Notes: generated by a model not told the origin, from the letters alone. Positions 17,770-28,004 are shown, counted from the stretch's first letter. The stretch is DNA of 64,000 bases from an uncultured Clostridia bacterium (GCA_934130435.1 CAKOYB010000006.1:1-64000); one strand, 5' to 3'. Numbers and translations are program-made.

Positions 17770-19842
17770 CTATTTTTTTAATATTCTTATTGTATTTAGT
17801 ATTGTAATTAGTGTTGTTCCTACATCAGCAAATACTGCTTGCCACATTGTTGCTACTCCTAATACACTTAAAGTTAAAACTATTATTTTTACTCCTATTG
17901 CAAAAATAAGATTTTCTTTTATTACTCTATTTGTTTTTTTAGAAATCTTTATTCCATCAATAATCTTATATAGCTCATCTGTCATAATTACAATATCTGA
18001 GGCTTCTATTGCACTACTAGATCCTATTCCTCCCATTGATATTCCTATATCTGCTCTAGCAATTACTGGACTATCATTTATTCCGTCTCCAACAAATACA
18101 AGTTTATCTTCTGGGCGTTTATTTTGTAGATCAGCTTCTAGCATTTTATATTTATCTTGTGGTAATAATTCATATTTTACTTCGTCAATCCCAACATCCT
18201 TAGCTATTTTTAAAGCAATCTCTTTTGAATCTCCAGTAAACATTTTTGTTTTTATTCCCATTTTTACTAATTCTTTTATTGCTTTATTTGCATCATTTTT
18301 TATTTCGTCTGTAAGTACAATACTGCCAACTGTACTATTATTAATACTTAAATATAAATTAGTTCCTATATTGTCTTCTTGTGATTCATTATTTCCTGCA
18401 AATTCTTTATTTCCAATTTTTATATTCTTGCCTTCTAATATATACTCTAAGCCTTTTCCAGCAACCTCTTTATATTCTTTTACATTCTTTGTGTCTATTT
18501 CACTATTTGCCTTTTTTAAAATAGATTTAGCTATTGGATGATTAGAAAAACTCTCTCCAATTGCGAATAAGTTTATAATATCATCTTCACTATATTTAGA
18601 GTCAAATGAAATAACTTTATTAACTGTAAACTCTCCTGTTGTTATTGTACCTGTTTTATCAAATACTATTTCTTTAACATCTTTTAGTGCATCAAGATAA
18701 TCGCTTCCTTTTATTAATACCCCGCTTTTTGATGCTCTACCAATACCACTAAAGTAGCTTAATGGTACTGAAATAGCAATTGAGCATGGACATGATATTA
18801 CTAGAAATGTTAATGCTTTATATATGCTTTGACTATATGAAACAGATTTTATTAAAAGCGGCATAAATATTGCAACTATTAGTGCTAATACAAATACTAT
18901 TGGTGTATATATCTTTGCTAACCTGCTAACAGTAGTTTCAGTTTTTGCTTTTTTGTCTGTTGCATTTTCAACTAAGTTTAAAATTTGACTTACCGTACTA
19001 TTTTCATAGTTTTTTTCAACTCTTACTTCTAATAGACCATTTGTGTTAATTCCACCTGATAGTACTTTATCATTTTCTTTTACTTCTATGAGTTTGCTTT
19101 CTCCTGTTAGTGCAGAATTATTTATTTGAGCATTTCCTTTTATTATCTGACCATCTAATGGAATTTTTTCGCCAGTTTTAACAATTATAGTATCTCCAAT
19201 ATTAACATCATTTGGATCAACTTTTTTTATTTCATCTCCTATTTTGATATTTGCATATTCTGGCTTTATATCCATAAGTGATGCAATTGATTTTCTTGTT
19301 TTATTAACTGCTTTTGCTTCTAGTATCTTTCCTATTTCATATAATGCAATTACCATTATTCCTTCAGATGTTTTTCCTACCAAACATGCACCTATTACAG
19401 AAATAACAATTAAGCTATTTTCGTCTAATACCTTGTTTTTGAATACCTGATTAAATGCTTTTATAGCTGTTTTATATAACAGCACTACTGCAGATACGAT
19501 TGTTGAAATTATATGAACTGTATTATTATCAAATACTTTTGTTCCTATAATAAAAATTAATACTCCTAATATTAATCTAATTATATCTTTGTTGTTTCTT
19601 TGTATCTTTTCAGTTTTTTCTTTATTGTTTGATATTACTGTTGTATCTGGTTCTATACTCTTTACGATACTTTTTATTTCTTCTTCTACACCCTCTTCTT
19701 TATCTGTTTTAAAAGTTAATGTCAATGTAGAAAAATTAACTATTACATCTTTATATTCTTCCTTACTAGCAATTGCATCCTCAATTCTTTTTGCACAATT
19801 TGCACAGTCAAGGTTTTGTAACAAATACTTATAATTCTTCAA
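17770..19842 (-). CDS. cadA: CPx-type heavy-metal P-type ATPase (Zn/Cd/Pb efflux)
   Basis: An N-terminal HMA domain with LDCANCAKRIE, the translocation motif SCPCSIAIS, the phosphorylation site DKTGTITTGE, the HP motif SNHPIA and hinge GDGINDSP identify a P1B ATPase of the Zn/Cd/Pb class. About eight membrane segments. The start is uncertain: TTG at 19842 gives MKNYKYLLQNLDC, the usual front of such proteins and overlaps the repressor gene by 14 bases; TTG 19866 or GTG 19851 are alternatives. Controlled with the ArsR gene upstream. Confidence 0.9.
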   Translation of the reverse strand: MKNYKYLLQNLDCANCAKRIEDAIASKEEYKDVIVNFSTLTLTFKTDKEEGVEEEIKSIVKSIEPDTTVISNNKEKTEKIQRNNKDIIRLILGVLIFIIGTKVFDNNTVHIISTIVSAVVLLYKTAIKAFNQVFKNKVLDENSLIVISVIGACLVGKTSEGIMVIALYEIGKILEAKAVNKTRKSIASLMDIKPEYANIKIGDEIKKVDPNDVNIGDTIIVKTGEKIPLDGQIIKGNAQINNSALTGESKLIEVKENDKVLSGGINTNGLLEVRVEKNYENSTVSQILNLVENATDKKAKTETTVSRLAKIYTPIVFVLALIVAIFMPLLIKSVSYSQSIYKALTFLVISCPCSIAISVPLSYFSGIGRASKSGVLIKGSDYLDALKDVKEIVFDKTGTITTGEFTVNKVISFDSKYSEDDIINLFAIGESFSNHPIAKSILKKANSEIDTKNVKEYKEVAGKGLEYILEGKNIKIGNKEFAGNNESQEDNIGTNLYLSINNSTVGSIVLTDEIKNDANKAIKELVKMGIKTKMFTGDSKEIALKIAKDVGIDEVKYELLPQDKYKMLEADLQNKRPEDKLVFVGDGINDSPVIARADIGISMGGIGSSSAIEASDIVIMTDELYKIIDGIKISKKTNRVIKENLIFAIGVKIIVLTLSVLGVATMWQAVFADVGTTLITILNTIRILKK

Positions 19843-20179
19843 TATGTTCACGACCTTTCTTAACAATTTGTTCTATATGCTCATCATCAAGACTATAATA
19901 TACTTCTTTTCCAACTTTTTTATACTTAACTAATTTAGATTGTTTCAATATTCTCAGCTGATGAGATATTGCTGACTGAGTTGTTCCAACAATTGATGCA
20001 ATATCGCAAACACAAAGTTCATAGTTCATTAATGCACATATAATTTTCATTCTTGTTGAATCAGCAAACATTTTAAAAAACTCTGCAAGATCGTATATTA
20101 CTTCATCATGTGGAATTGATTTTTTTACTTTTTCAATAGTATTATCATTAATATTTATTTCTTCGCACATAGTTTCCAT
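19829..20179 (-). CDS. cadC: ArsR/SmtB-family metal-sensing repressor (CadC-like)
   Basis: 116 residues with the winged helix TTQSAISHQLRILKQSKLVKY. The alpha-3 metal site ELCVCD (Cys-x-Cys) and an N-terminal Cys (METMCEE) match the CadC-type thiolate site that releases DNA on binding Cd/Pb/Zn. AAAGGAG lies 6 bases before the ATG. A perfect operator lies just upstream, so autoregulation of itself and the ATPase is expected. Confidence 0.9.
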   Translation of the reverse strand: METMCEEININDNTIEKVKKSIPHDEVIYDLAEFFKMFADSTRMKIICALMNYELCVCDIASIVGTTQSAISHQLRILKQSKLVKYKKVGKEVYYSLDDEHIEQIVKKGREHIEEL

Positions 20180-20194
20180 GTAATTCTCCTTTCA

Positions 20195-20257
20195 AACATA
20201 TGAACATATATTCATATGTTCTAAATATATATTATAGTTAATATAAAAAAATGTCAA
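20195..20257 (-). promoter_or_regulatory. CadC/ArsR operator and promoter
   Basis: ACATATGAA-CATATA-TTCATATGT (20196-20219) is a perfect 9-bp inverted repeat with the usual ArsR spacing. Upstream on the minus strand are TTGACA (20252-20257) and TATAAT (20231-20236) with a 15-base spacer, or TAATAT at 17. The operator covers the start of transcription. Confidence 0.8.
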
Positions 20258-20310
20258 TAAAAAATAATATTTTTATTAACATTTTTTGTTTTACTTGCTT
20301 AGTTATTATT

Positions 20311-21225
20311 TTACTTTAAGAATCCATTAATTATTGCTTCTTCTGCTTCTTTTTCTGTAAGACCCAAACTCATAAGTTTTAATAATTGTTCTCCTGCTAT
20401 TTTTCCAATTGCTGCTTCATGTATTAAATTTGCATCTACACAATTTGCTGTAATTTCTGGTGTTGATGTCACTTTTGCTGTGTCTTTTATTATTGCATCA
20501 CATTCAACATGTCCAAAGCATTTTGAATTTCCATATATTTTTGACACAAACTCTTGCTTAGATTTTTCTGTTGCAACAGATCTAGAAGTAACTTTTGTAC
20601 TTGAATTATCTCCATTTAATTGGACTTCAAATATTGTTTTTGCAGTTTGATTTCCATGTGTCATTATTTTTTCTGTGATAATTAAATGTGAATTCTCTCC
20701 TATTTCCCCAACAGTTTTTCTAATTGTTGAATCTACTCCTTTAATTTGCATAGTTTCCATTTCTAGATTGCAATCTTTTTTTAGATAAACTTCTGTTACC
20801 GGATTTAATATTCTCTTTCCGTCTCCTTTTCCCTCTCCATAATGTTTTTCTATATATTTAACTTTTGCACCATCTTCAAGGAAAAACCTGTGTATTCCAT
20901 CATGTTGTGAATCTAAGTGCTCATCATTATGAATTCCGCAACCTGCAACTATTACTACATTTGCATTTTTACCAATGTAAAAATCATTATATACTACATC
21001 TGTAAGTCCACTTTCAGTTATTATTACTGGTATATGAACAAATTCAAACTTTGTATTTTCTTTAACATATATATTTATTCCTGGGTTATCTTCTTTAGTT
21101 ACAATATTAACATTTTCGGTAACCTTTCTTTCTATTCCAGTTCCATTTTTTCTAATGTTATATGCTCCCTCAAACTTTGAACTGTCTGAAATTATTTCTA
21201 ATAATTCCTTATCTACTATTTCCAT
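20311..21225 (-). CDS. SufB/SufD-family Fe-S scaffold, short form
   Basis: 304 residues of the SufBD beta-helix family: HIPVIITESGLTDVVYNDFY, the ligand-rich middle, and the conserved C-terminal ITANCVDANLIHEAAIGKIAGEQL with the Cys and H-E-A-x-I-G that are typical of SufB-like scaffold subunits. It is shorter than classic SufB (about 465), as in the minimal two-gene SUF of anaerobes. It would build Fe-S clusters with the adjacent SufC. Located 14 bases after sufC. Confidence 0.88.
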   Translation of the reverse strand: MEIVDKELLEIISDSSKFEGAYNIRKNGTGIERKVTENVNIVTKEDNPGINIYVKENTKFEFVHIPVIITESGLTDVVYNDFYIGKNANVVIVAGCGIHNDEHLDSQHDGIHRFFLEDGAKVKYIEKHYGEGKGDGKRILNPVTEVYLKKDCNLEMETMQIKGVDSTIRKTVGEIGENSHLIITEKIMTHGNQTAKTIFEVQLNGDNSSTKVTSRSVATEKSKQEFVSKIYGNSKCFGHVECDAIIKDTAKVTSTPEITANCVDANLIHEAAIGKIAGEQLLKLMSLGLTEKEAEEAIINGFLK

Positions 21226-21239
21226 TATTCCCTCCTGTT

Positions 21240-21944
21240 TTAATCATTTAGTTTGCAGCATATCCTATTTTTTGCAATATTACTTATTATCTCTGTTGTC
21301 TTCTCAGTCTTTTGTATTTTTCCTGAATCCATTAGTATAACTTGGTCAGCAATATTAATTATTCTTTCTTGATGTGATATTACTATTGTCATATTGTCTT
21401 TATTTTTTCTTATATCTTCAAATACTTTAATTAAATTATTGAAGCTCCATAAATCTATTCCAGCCTCTGGTTCATCAAAAATTGATAGTCTAGATTTTCT
21501 TACAGCTACTGTTGCTATCTCAATTCTTTTTAATTCTCCTCCTGATAATGATGCATTAACTTCTCTGTCTACATATTCTTTTGCACAAAGGCCAACCTTT
21601 GATAGAATCTCACATGCTTCTGCTTTATTTATATTTTTTCCTGATGATATTTTAATTAAGTCAAATACTGTTATTCCTTTAAACTTTACAGGTTGCTGAA
21701 ATGCAAAGCTTATTCCTTTTTTTGCTCTTTCATTTATACTATAATTTGATATGTCTTCTCCATCTAAAATAATTCTTCCAGAGTCCTGCTTTTCTATTCC
21801 CATAATAATTTTAGCAAGAGTTGATTTTCCAGAGCCATTAGGTCCTGTTATTACAATAAATTTATTTTCATCTATTTTTAAATTTATATTATCTAATATT
21901 TTTTTGTTATCTCTTTCAAAGCAAATATTCTCTAATTCTAACAT
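21240..21944 (-). CDS. sufC: SufC-type Fe-S assembly ATPase
   Basis: An ABC ATPase of 234 residues: Walker A TGPNGSGKST, Q-loop SFAFQQPV, signature SLSGGELKRIE, Walker B SRLSIFDEPEAGIDL. The E-P-E-A-G-I-D sequence is characteristic of SufC. With the scaffold gene downstream it forms a two-component SUF/SMS unit with no SufS, SufU or SufE here. Confidence 0.9.
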   Translation of the reverse strand: MLELENICFERDNKKILDNINLKIDENKFIVITGPNGSGKSTLAKIIMGIEKQDSGRIILDGEDISNYSINERAKKGISFAFQQPVKFKGITVFDLIKISSGKNINKAEACEILSKVGLCAKEYVDREVNASLSGGELKRIEIATVAVRKSRLSIFDEPEAGIDLWSFNNLIKVFEDIRKNKDNMTIVISHQERIINIADQVILMDSGKIQKTEKTTEIISNIAKNRICCKLND

Positions 21945-21953
21945 TGTTCCTCC

Positions 21954-22472
21954 TTATTTTGTCTCGTTTTTATATTTTAAAATGCACTTTCTTTTTATAA
22001 ACTTTGAAAACCCTTTTGAGTTTCCCATCTTAAAACCTGTTTTGCTAACAATTAATGAATGATCCTCATCTAAGTATAGATAAAACTCATCTTCTGTTTC
22101 AAATATCTTGTACAGTCTAAAGTAGAAAAAAAATTCTCTTCTTTTTCCAACTTTCACTTTAAAACAATACTTATAAAATGTATATATGTATTTTTTTTCA
22201 TTTTCTGTTTTTTTATTATTATTTCGTTTATTTTTACTATTATGAAATATTTTTTCTATTAAATATGCTATTACTCCTAGTACTATAATTAAAACAAATA
22301 TTTTCCAATTTTTATGTATTATATTTTCTATAATAATATATAGCGCAAAAACAATCATAGCTAATGTAGTTGCTATTATCTTAATTCCAAATTTATCTTT
22401 ATGAAATTCTAGTAATTCATTGTATTTTTCTTTGTTGTAATAAGTAATATTTTTAAATAAAACTTTCATCAT
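21954..22472 (-). CDS. YcxB-like membrane protein
   Basis: 172 residues with two adjacent membrane segments (about 35-75) followed by a beta-rich C-terminal region, REFFFYFRLYKIFETEDEFY and LIVSKTGF, resembling the YcxB C-terminal domain. Function unknown. It is 9 bases upstream of sufC in the same direction, and the gap to the HD-domain gene is 6 bases. Confidence 0.6.
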   Translation of the reverse strand: MMKVLFKNITYYNKEKYNELLEFHKDKFGIKIIATTLAMIVFALYIIIENIIHKNWKIFVLIIVLGVIAYLIEKIFHNSKNKRNNNKKTENEKKYIYTFYKYCFKVKVGKRREFFFYFRLYKIFETEDEFYLYLDEDHSLIVSKTGFKMGNSKGFSKFIKRKCILKYKNETK

Positions 22473-22478
22473 TTTTTC

Positions 22479-23033
22479 CTATATTCCTAGTAAATATGTT
22501 GATTCGAGATCCGCTTCAAATAGTAATAATATTAGTGGATATTTTGCAAAAGCTGTTGCTAATGTTCCATATACTTCTTTAGGCTCTGATAATCCCATAT
22601 GCCACCTTATTGCGTATTTCTCTTCAACAGTTAATTTTATATACTCTGAAAGCATCATAACTGATTTTTCGCCATGTCCATAAGGTATTGTATCTTCAAC
22701 TGTATAATATGGTACTTTTTCCCACACTCCTAATGCATTTTTTGCATTTCTATAATCTATCTTGTAAAAATTCACTTTGCATATATCATGTAACAATGCC
22801 ACAATCTTAATTGTATCATCATTAAATTTAATATCTATTGGCAATTTTTTTACTTTTTCTTTTAAAATATTATATACACTTAAACTATGTTGTAACAATC
22901 CACCTTCAAAGTTTCCATGAAATCTTGTACTTGCAGGTGCTTCGAAAAAGTCTGTACTTTTTATAAATTCAATTAATTGTTTAATACCTTCTCTATTTGT
23001 ACTTCTAAGTAGTTCTAAAAATTCTTCTTTCAT
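22479..23033 (-). CDS. HD-domain hydrolase
   Basis: 184 residues with the HD metal motif: H-GNFEGGLLQHSLSV, then ALLHDICKVNFY, and later GHGEKSVMML and RWHMGL. Such small HD proteins are common in clostridia and their phages and are thought to be nucleotide or nucleic-acid phosphohydrolases. Substrate unknown. It is the first gene of the unit running to sufB; its upstream neighbour ends in a terminator. Confidence 0.75.
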   Translation of the reverse strand: MKEEFLELLRSTNREGIKQLIEFIKSTDFFEAPASTRFHGNFEGGLLQHSLSVYNILKEKVKKLPIDIKFNDDTIKIVALLHDICKVNFYKIDYRNAKNALGVWEKVPYYTVEDTIPYGHGEKSVMMLSEYIKLTVEEKYAIRWHMGLSEPKEVYGTLATAFAKYPLILLLFEADLESTYLLGI

Positions 23034-23097
23034 ATTAACTCTCCATTAATTTTTACCAATACTATTATATTGTTTTTATTTTCTTTAGTCAATAAAA

Positions 23098-23128
23098 AAA
23101 TAATAAAACTACTTTTGTAAGTAGTTTT
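23098..23128 (-). terminator. Terminator that fits the CGGA-extended stop
   Basis: AAAACTACTT/AAGTAGTTTT (23105-23128) followed on the minus strand by a T-rich run. It begins 8 bases after the stop (23136) reached only through the CGGA read-through of the next gene, versus 48 bases from the frame-0 stop. Confidence 0.8.
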
Positions 23129-23135
23129 ACTATTT

Positions 23136-25722
23136 CTATTTTTCTTGTTCTGCATCATTTGTTGTTATAACCATTTCAGACGGATATGTAAATTCTCCGA
23201 TTAGCAATTCTTGCTGCTTGATTTAAAATTTCAATGATTTGGCTATCATCATAGCAATCTTTATTAGTTGCATAATATGGTTGAAGACCTTTTATTAATT
23301 TTCTCCATCCTTTATCTTCACTTTTCTCATTGCCATTTTGTGCTATCTGTAAGATCTTGTCTATTACGTTAATTCCCCAAGATTTTGTATGTTTTGCTCT
23401 ATAGACTATGTTCTTTCTTTCTCTCATCATGTCTTTTTTATTTAAATTGCTAGTAACTAGAAAGTCTTCATATTTAAATAAATATGTAGCATTATCCACA
23501 GCTACTCCTGTTTTTTCATTTTTATTTTTATAAATTCTTTCTGCAATAATTATTGTATCTAATTTTAATTCATCGCTTTTGTCTAGATTAAGTGCATAAA
23601 AATTATAGTCGTAAAATGCACTATCCGGATCATCTTTTTCTTTTTTTATATGAGCTAGTTTAGCTCCTAAAATTTTAAATAGTTTTGCTCTTTCACTTGG
23701 TAATATAACTAAATTATCTTTTTTTGAGATATTTCTTGGTTCGTTTGAATTAGCTTGTCTTACTATTGATATTTTTGTTTTTGGAATTCCATCTAAAATT
23801 ATTTTGCTTCCTGAAGTTTGCTCCAATTCTTCTTTATTTCTATATTTTTTTCCTAATTCGTATGCGTTTTTTCCAATAATTCCTTTCTTATAGAATTCAT
23901 CAAAATCATTCGAATATATAATACCTTTTTTATAAAATTCTAGTATATTTATCATTGAGAATATTCCATCAAGTATATATTGTTTTTTCACTTCATAATC
24001 TATATCAGGGTTTAATATAATTTCTGGTATTGCTTTGTTCTCAATATATTTTCTTTCAATTCTTCCTTGCTTAAATAGTTGTCTCAGTTCTTGAATTGGT
24101 ATTTCGTCCAAGGTTTCTACTCCGCACCATTCAATTAATTGATTTTTAGATAGTAGTCCACTTTCAAAAAAGAATTTTATACTTTTATCATCCAACATAG
24201 CTTCAAGATTTTCCTCTAAAAAGCTGTTTTGTATCTCTTCTACTTCTTCAGCACTTTTTCCTTCCAGGTATAACTCATAATATAGTTCTATGTATTTTTT
24301 TAATATACCTTCTTGTTTTTCTTTCTCTTCTCCTTCTGACTCTATGAATAATTGGTATTGACTAATTATTTCTTTATTCTCCATAAAATCATTAATTTGG
24401 TTTTCTAATACAAAATCCTTTATGCATTCAGCATCAATTATTTCACTTAAGTATAGTCTCTTTATTGTATTAAAATCTATTAATTGTTTTTTAAACAAAT
24501 ATGTTAATAATCCCTTGTCACAATGTTTTATGTGCTTTATTGCTGTTTCTACCATTTTGCTGTCAAGTTCCGTCATTTCTGTTATATATATAAAATTCAC
24601 ATTGCTTTTTTTCATCAATTCGTAAATTTCCTCTTTTTTCATTTGTAAGCAATCTAATTTAGTCGGTTCAATTTCATTTAGTTGGATTTCTCCGTTCAGT
24701 AACTTGGATCTAATTTCTTCCTTTTTTTCTTTTGTCATATACATTGTATTATTGTTTTTATCTATGTAGAATCTTTCAAGTGCATTCTGGATATCCTGAA
24801 ATGAATATGAGATATGAATTTTTGTTTTGTTATCTATGTCTTCTACTTCACCTTCAAATTTTCTTGACCTATCAACCTTTGACAAAATAAATGATAGAAT
24901 AACTTTTACAGCCTCTCTTGATTCGCTTTTTAATTTATCTCCTTTAGTATCCATTTCTATTTCTGCTCTATAAGCTGTAATTAGAAATAATTTTTCAAAA
25001 TCTATGTATTCAATTACTCTTTCTAATTGTTCTCCAACTTTAATCAAAAATTCTTTTTCATTTTCTTCATTCCTTGTATTAAGTTTCGCTGCGTTAATAA
25101 TAACTTCCTCTATTCCAGGTTTAGTAAATATATAATCTTCTAAATCTGAGTCGTGCAAAAACTGAATTAAATATGGAAGTCCTTTACCATTAACCTCTTT
25201 ATCCCCTAATGCTTTATTTATATCTTTTAAGTATCTCTCTTTTCTACTGTTTCTTCTGGTCTTCTTCTTAGCTTCTGCTTCTGTGTCTAAATACATAACC
25301 TTATTATTTTCATTGTCATTTATAATATAAAAGCGAATTGTATTCATATCTCTTAATAAAGGACGCAATATTTCTAGCATTTTTTTGTCATATTTTTGTT
25401 GTAATTCAAGCTTTTGTAAACTTACTCCTCTTCTTCTAGCAATTTCTTCCATATTTGAATCGATATACTGAGTCTGATCTCTATAATTTCTAAATAAAAT
25501 TAGTATTAGTTGATTAATATCAATAAACTGTTCATTTTTTATAAAAAGTTTTTCTAATTCGCTTGGGCTTTCAAGACCTTTTAATATTTTTCTAAATACA
25601 ATTTTTATTTCTTCACACGCTCTTGGGTCTTTAACAAAGAAATCAATATCAGTTTCTGCTCCTGACATAAATTCCACTTCCGAAAATAGCTTTTTTAATG
25701 TTAGTTCTTCTTTTTTTAACAT
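23136..25722 (-). CDS. Large protein of unknown function, read through a CGGA quadruplet
   Basis: Not recognised. Frame 0 gives 848 residues ending IANRRIYISV at 23176. Skipping C23199 continues IANGEFTYPSEMVITTNDAE and a few more residues to TAG at 23136, total 861, with a terminator 8 bases on. No signal peptide or membrane span. The protein is acidic and mostly helical, with a region near 675-780 (LPSERAKLFKILGAKLAHIK) that looks globular. It is the second large uncharacterised host protein with a CGGA site near its C-terminus. Monocistronic by its spacing. Confidence 0.75.
23196..23199 (-). other. CGGA site B (host gene)
   Basis: Context AAT-CGGA-GAA-TTT. Reading as quadruplet adds GEFTYPSEMVITTN and ends next to a terminator. 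Confidence 0.85.
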
Positions 25723-25757
25723 AATTTACCACCACAAATATTATACCATGTTTTATG

Positions 25758-26561
25758 TTAATTTGCAACTTTTCCAATCTCTGCTCCAAGCAATATTGTG
25801 TACATACATGCATAAACCCACATCATCACTAGAACTATTGTTGTGAGACTTCCATACATTATTGAAAAACCGTTAAAAACTTCTACATAGATTGAAAAGA
25901 AATATGAAATTACGATCCATCCAACAGATGCCACTAATGCGCTAATTGCATAATTTTGATTTTTTTCTATATGTTTTGGAATAAATTTATACATCAGCCA
26001 AAATATAAAAAATAGAATAACTGTTGTTACTATTGTTTTAAATTTTATTACCAAGTTAAATATTTTATTATATATATTAAATTTTTGTATAAGTAGAGTA
26101 TTAATTGTATTTCCAAAAACCATAAATAATAGTACAAAAATAATCATAACGATAAAAATTGCTGTAAGTATTGTTGCTCTAGTCCTAAATAAAATATATG
26201 TTTTTTCTTCTTTTGTTTTGTAAACAGAACTTAATCCTTTGCATAATGCTGTAAAGCCTCTTCCTGCAGACCATAATGTAAATAATGCAGATATTGTAAT
26301 AGTTCCAATCGATTTAGAATATACTTCTTTTACTATATCCATAACTGTTCCGCTTAGGAAATTTTCTGGCATTATTTGACTTATTGCAAAAAATAATACT
26401 TCTTCCTCTAAACCAATATATTTAATAAGTGTTATTATTAGCATGATGAATGGTATAAATGCAAGTATTGTATAATATGCGCACTGTGTTGCATATTCCT
26501 CAATATGATCTTCTTTTAGGTTTTTACTAAGTAACTTTACTCTTTTCATTATATCTTTCAT
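25758..26561 (-). CDS. YihY/BrkB-family inner-membrane protein
   Basis: 267 residues with about six membrane segments and the family pattern EYATQCAYYTILAFIPFIML near the front, LWSAGRGFTALCKGL and the C-terminal YGSLTTIVLVMMWVYACMYT ILLGAE region. The family was once called ribonuclease BN in error; its function is not established. AAAGGTG precedes the ATG. It lies between two terminated units. Confidence 0.88.
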   Translation of the reverse strand: MKDIMKRVKLLSKNLKEDHIEEYATQCAYYTILAFIPFIMLIITLIKYIGLEEEVLFFAISQIMPENFLSGTVMDIVKEVYSKSIGTITISALFTLWSAGRGFTALCKGLSSVYKTKEEKTYILFRTRATILTAIFIVMIIFVLLFMVFGNTINTLLIQKFNIYNKIFNLVIKFKTIVTTVILFFIFWLMYKFIPKHIEKNQNYAISALVASVGWIVISYFFSIYVEVFNGFSIMYGSLTTIVLVMMWVYACMYTILLGAEIGKVAN

Positions 26562-26567
26562 ATTTTC

Positions 26568-26598
26568 ACCTTTAAAAATAAGGCGGATTTTTCCGCCT
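26568..26598 (-). terminator. Terminator overlapping the TSCPD gene stop
   Basis: AGGCGGA-TTTT-TCCGCCT (26581-26598) followed on the minus strand by TTATTTTTA. Confidence 0.85.
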
Positions 26599-26860
26599 AT
26601 TTAGCTAGTCTTTGTTTTTCTTTTGCTTCTTCTAATGCTTTTGCTAATTGATCTGGACAAGATGTAGATCTAAATCCACATGGGATTCCTTTTAGTCTTT
26701 TAATTGCTTCATCAATATTCATTCCTTCAACAAGTCTAGATACTCCAACTGTGTTTCCTGCACATCCTCCAATAATTTCAACCTTTTTTATTATGTTTCC
26801 ATCCAACTCTATTTTCATCTTGCTTGAACATACTCCTTTAGGTGTGTAAATATACTCCAT
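26597..26860 (-). CDS. TSCPD domain protein
   Basis: 87 residues with the signature STSCPDQLAKAL near residue 66 and the front YTPKGVCSSKM and GGCAGNTVGVSRLVEG, matching the small TIGR03905-type TSCPD proteins. The same domain sits at the C-terminus of some class II ribonucleotide reductases. Conserved Cys residues suggest metal or redox chemistry. Start ATG with a GAGGTAAT ribosome site. Confidence 0.85.
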   Translation of the reverse strand: MEYIYTPKGVCSSKMKIELDGNIIKKVEIIGGCAGNTVGVSRLVEGMNIDEAIKRLKGIPCGFRSTSCPDQLAKALEEAKEKQRLAK

Positions 26861-26872
26861 ATTATTACCTCC

Positions 26873-27649
26873 TTATTTATTTTTCTTTATTTTTTCTTGT
26901 ATTATATCTCTTGTCTTATCTAATTCATTTTTAGTTTTATCTATTTGTGAATCTATTACTCTTTTTGTTTGCGTTATTTTTTCCTTAACCTTTATTTTTA
27001 ACATTTCTATCTTAGGATATGCATTAATTAAACGTCTATGAATATATGATTTACCTATTAAGATTTCTTTAACCTTTTTGGTTATTTCTTCTGTACTGTC
27101 ATTTTTGTTGTTAATATTTATATTCTTTGTTGTTGTTTTTATATTAATTATTGTTATAAAAGAAAAAATATTATCTATTATGAATATTGATAGTATTCCA
27201 TAGAAACATACATTTAAGCAATTATTAACAACATAGTTAATAATATTAAAGAAAAACGGGTTTAATACATATATAACTAATAGTCCAAATATTCCAAATG
27301 GAACTAACGTATCTAAGCATATTCTTCCATTAATATTATACTTTCTTCTTGAATAATCCCACCATCTTAAGTTAAATACTTTTTCTAATATATAGCTTGT
27401 TAAATATTCAAGAGTTCCACATAGTAAAATAGTCATAATAAATAAAACAAATGGATCATTTGAATATCTTTTTAGTAGGATAGTTATTAATACTGCTCCT
27501 ACGCCATATATTGGGCAATATGGACCAATTAAGAATCCTCTATTTATAAATCTTTTGTATTCTATTAATTTACATGTTACTTCTAGTAGCCATCCCATAA
27601 CAGAATATATAATGAATAATAAAAAATATGCCTTTATTGTTACCAACAT
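26873..27649 (-). CDS. Putative ABC-transporter type IV membrane protein (CmpB-like)
   Basis: About 258 residues with five to six membrane segments. YSVMGWLLEV and NRGFLIGPYCPIYGVGA followed by LEYLTSYILEKVF and RWWDYS are the hallmark of the PF06541 family. A long helical cytoplasmic tail (about residues 190-258) is Lys/Glu-rich. Function unknown. ATG 27649 is chosen because GGTGATG precedes it; an upstream ATG at 27667 is possible. It lies 12 bases before the TSCPD gene. Confidence 0.8.
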   Translation of the reverse strand: MLVTIKAYFLLFIIYSVMGWLLEVTCKLIEYKRFINRGFLIGPYCPIYGVGAVLITILLKRYSNDPFVLFIMTILLCGTLEYLTSYILEKVFNLRWWDYSRRKYNINGRICLDTLVPFGIFGLLVIYVLNPFFFNIINYVVNNCLNVCFYGILSIFIIDNIFSFITIINIKTTTKNININNKNDSTEEITKKVKEILIGKSYIHRRLINAYPKIEMLKIKVKEKITQTKRVIDSQIDKTKNELDKTRDIIQEKIKKNK

Positions 27650-27706
27650 TTTCATCACCAAAAGCATTATATATTATTTGTTTTAAAAACACAAGTATTC
27701 TATTAA

Positions 27707-27994
27707 TTAATCAATTGTTGTTCTACTTTTTCCCATTCCAACAACATCTTCTTGTATTGATCTCCATGTATTGCACCCCACTATTCCATCTACTGTAAGT
27801 CCGAATCTGCTTTGATATAATTGTACTGCTCTTTTAGTTTGTGCTCCAAAGATTCCATCTAATCCTCCTGTTCTAAATCCCAACGTGTTTAGTCCGTCTT
27901 GAAGAACTAGTACATATACTCCCCTACTTCCTTGTTTCACTAATGGATACCCTCCAGACGCACATGCAGGAGGAGACTGCCTCCTATCAAAATG
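27707..27994 (-). pseudogene. 3' half of a host cell-wall enzyme gene split by the prophage (peptidoglycan-binding domain)
   Basis: The frame reads FDRRQSPPACASGGYPL from the attL core, then a PG_binding_1 domain (VKQGSRGVYVLVLQDGLNTL ... GLTVDGIVGCNTWRSI) and stops at 27707. No proper start remains; the GTG at 27940 is just valine within SGGYPLVKQ. The 5' half is at the right end of the window (63933-64000). Joined through the core they give ...PTWVHFDRRQSPPACASGG..., a continuous catalytic-to-binding linker. Without excision this half is probably silent. Confidence 0.85.
27984..27994. repeat. attL core
   Basis: CTATCAAAATG shared with attR. Left flank is host coding sequence, right flank phage. 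Confidence 0.85.
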
Positions 27995-28004
27995 TAGACG
28001 TTAC

